Part shown: in pieces, positions 62,176-64,000 of the stretch
Position numbering within the stretch: the stretch's first letter is position 1
Layout: every line of letters begins with the position of its first letter
NCBI RefSeq assembly: GCF_016901015.1
Contig: NZ_JAFEUP010000004.1
Coordinates: 124,001 to 188,000, forward strand
From: Zestomonas insulae
GTDB lineage: Bacteria > Pseudomonadota > Gammaproteobacteria > Pseudomonadales > Pseudomonadaceae
Reading direction: 5' to 3'
Length of the DNA: 64,000 nucleotides
The notes under the pieces: generated by a model
Seen by the model: the letters and a program-made list of their open reading frames with translations, nothing else
Told to the model about the DNA's origin: nothing
The model's database searches: none
Translations under genes and position numbers: made by a program

Positions 62176-64000
<1,825 letters not shown>

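Overview
The window comes from a GC-rich gammaproteobacterium, almost certainly a Pseudomonas. The best evidence is the right-hand block glgA-treZ-malQ-treY-DUF2934-glgX, which has the gene order I know from the P. aeruginosa glycogen/trehalose locus. Gene starts with Shine-Dalgarno sites and A-rich Hfq/Crc-type motifs in front of catabolic genes fit the same genus. I see no tRNA, rRNA, insertion sequence, phage gene or CRISPR array.

Region 1 (1-18308) is a surface-protein secretion locus. A 5'-truncated AraC regulator is followed by one run of plus-strand genes: a giant (about 3,875 aa) LEPR/DUF4347/VCBS-repeat protein, a TolC-like outer-membrane lipoprotein, a periplasmic HlyD-type adaptor, a membrane adaptor with an N-terminal cytosolic GAF-like domain, and a PqqD-like/site-2-protease/HlyD fusion. 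From the TolC gene on, the genes overlap. No ABC ATPase of a classical type I system is present; an intact intramembrane metalloprotease sits where one would expect it. This is my best candidate for an undescribed system.

Region 2 (18329-50001) is a large catabolic island, mostly on the minus strand. It holds a secreted sulfatase, two heteromeric acyl-CoA dehydrogenase pairs, a cysteine-less thiolase-fold protein coupled to a DUF35 protein, a thioesterase, a nitronate-monooxygenase-like flavoprotein, alcohol and aldehyde dehydrogenases, a crotonase, a further acyl-CoA dehydrogenase, an SDR, a split MaoC hydratase, an SCPx-type thiolase, two tandem acyl-CoA ligases, a GMC oxidoreductase, two convergent MalT/LuxR-type regulators, and a DUF1329/DUF1302 outer-membrane pair. 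The gene set resembles the enzymes used for steroid side chains and other bulky or branched acyl-CoAs. A plausible order is desulfation, alcohol to aldehyde to acid, CoA activation, then beta-oxidation and retro-aldol cleavage. Five genes carry AAnAAnAA motifs at their ribosome-binding sites, which points to carbon catabolite control by Hfq/Crc.

Region 3 (50227-53449) holds ordinary chromosomal genes: a membrane-anchored alpha/beta hydrolase, a YedK/HMCES DNA-crosslink protein, a DUF6434 protein, a SleB-type cell-wall hydrolase and a CinA C-terminal-domain amidase. An intrinsic terminator with no gene upstream of it (51179-51208) may mark a small RNA or a leader attenuator.

Region 4 (53734-64000) is the tightly overlapping glycogen/trehalose operon. 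It encodes glycogen synthase, the TreY/TreZ route from alpha-glucan to trehalose, amylomaltase and a debranching enzyme that runs off the right end.
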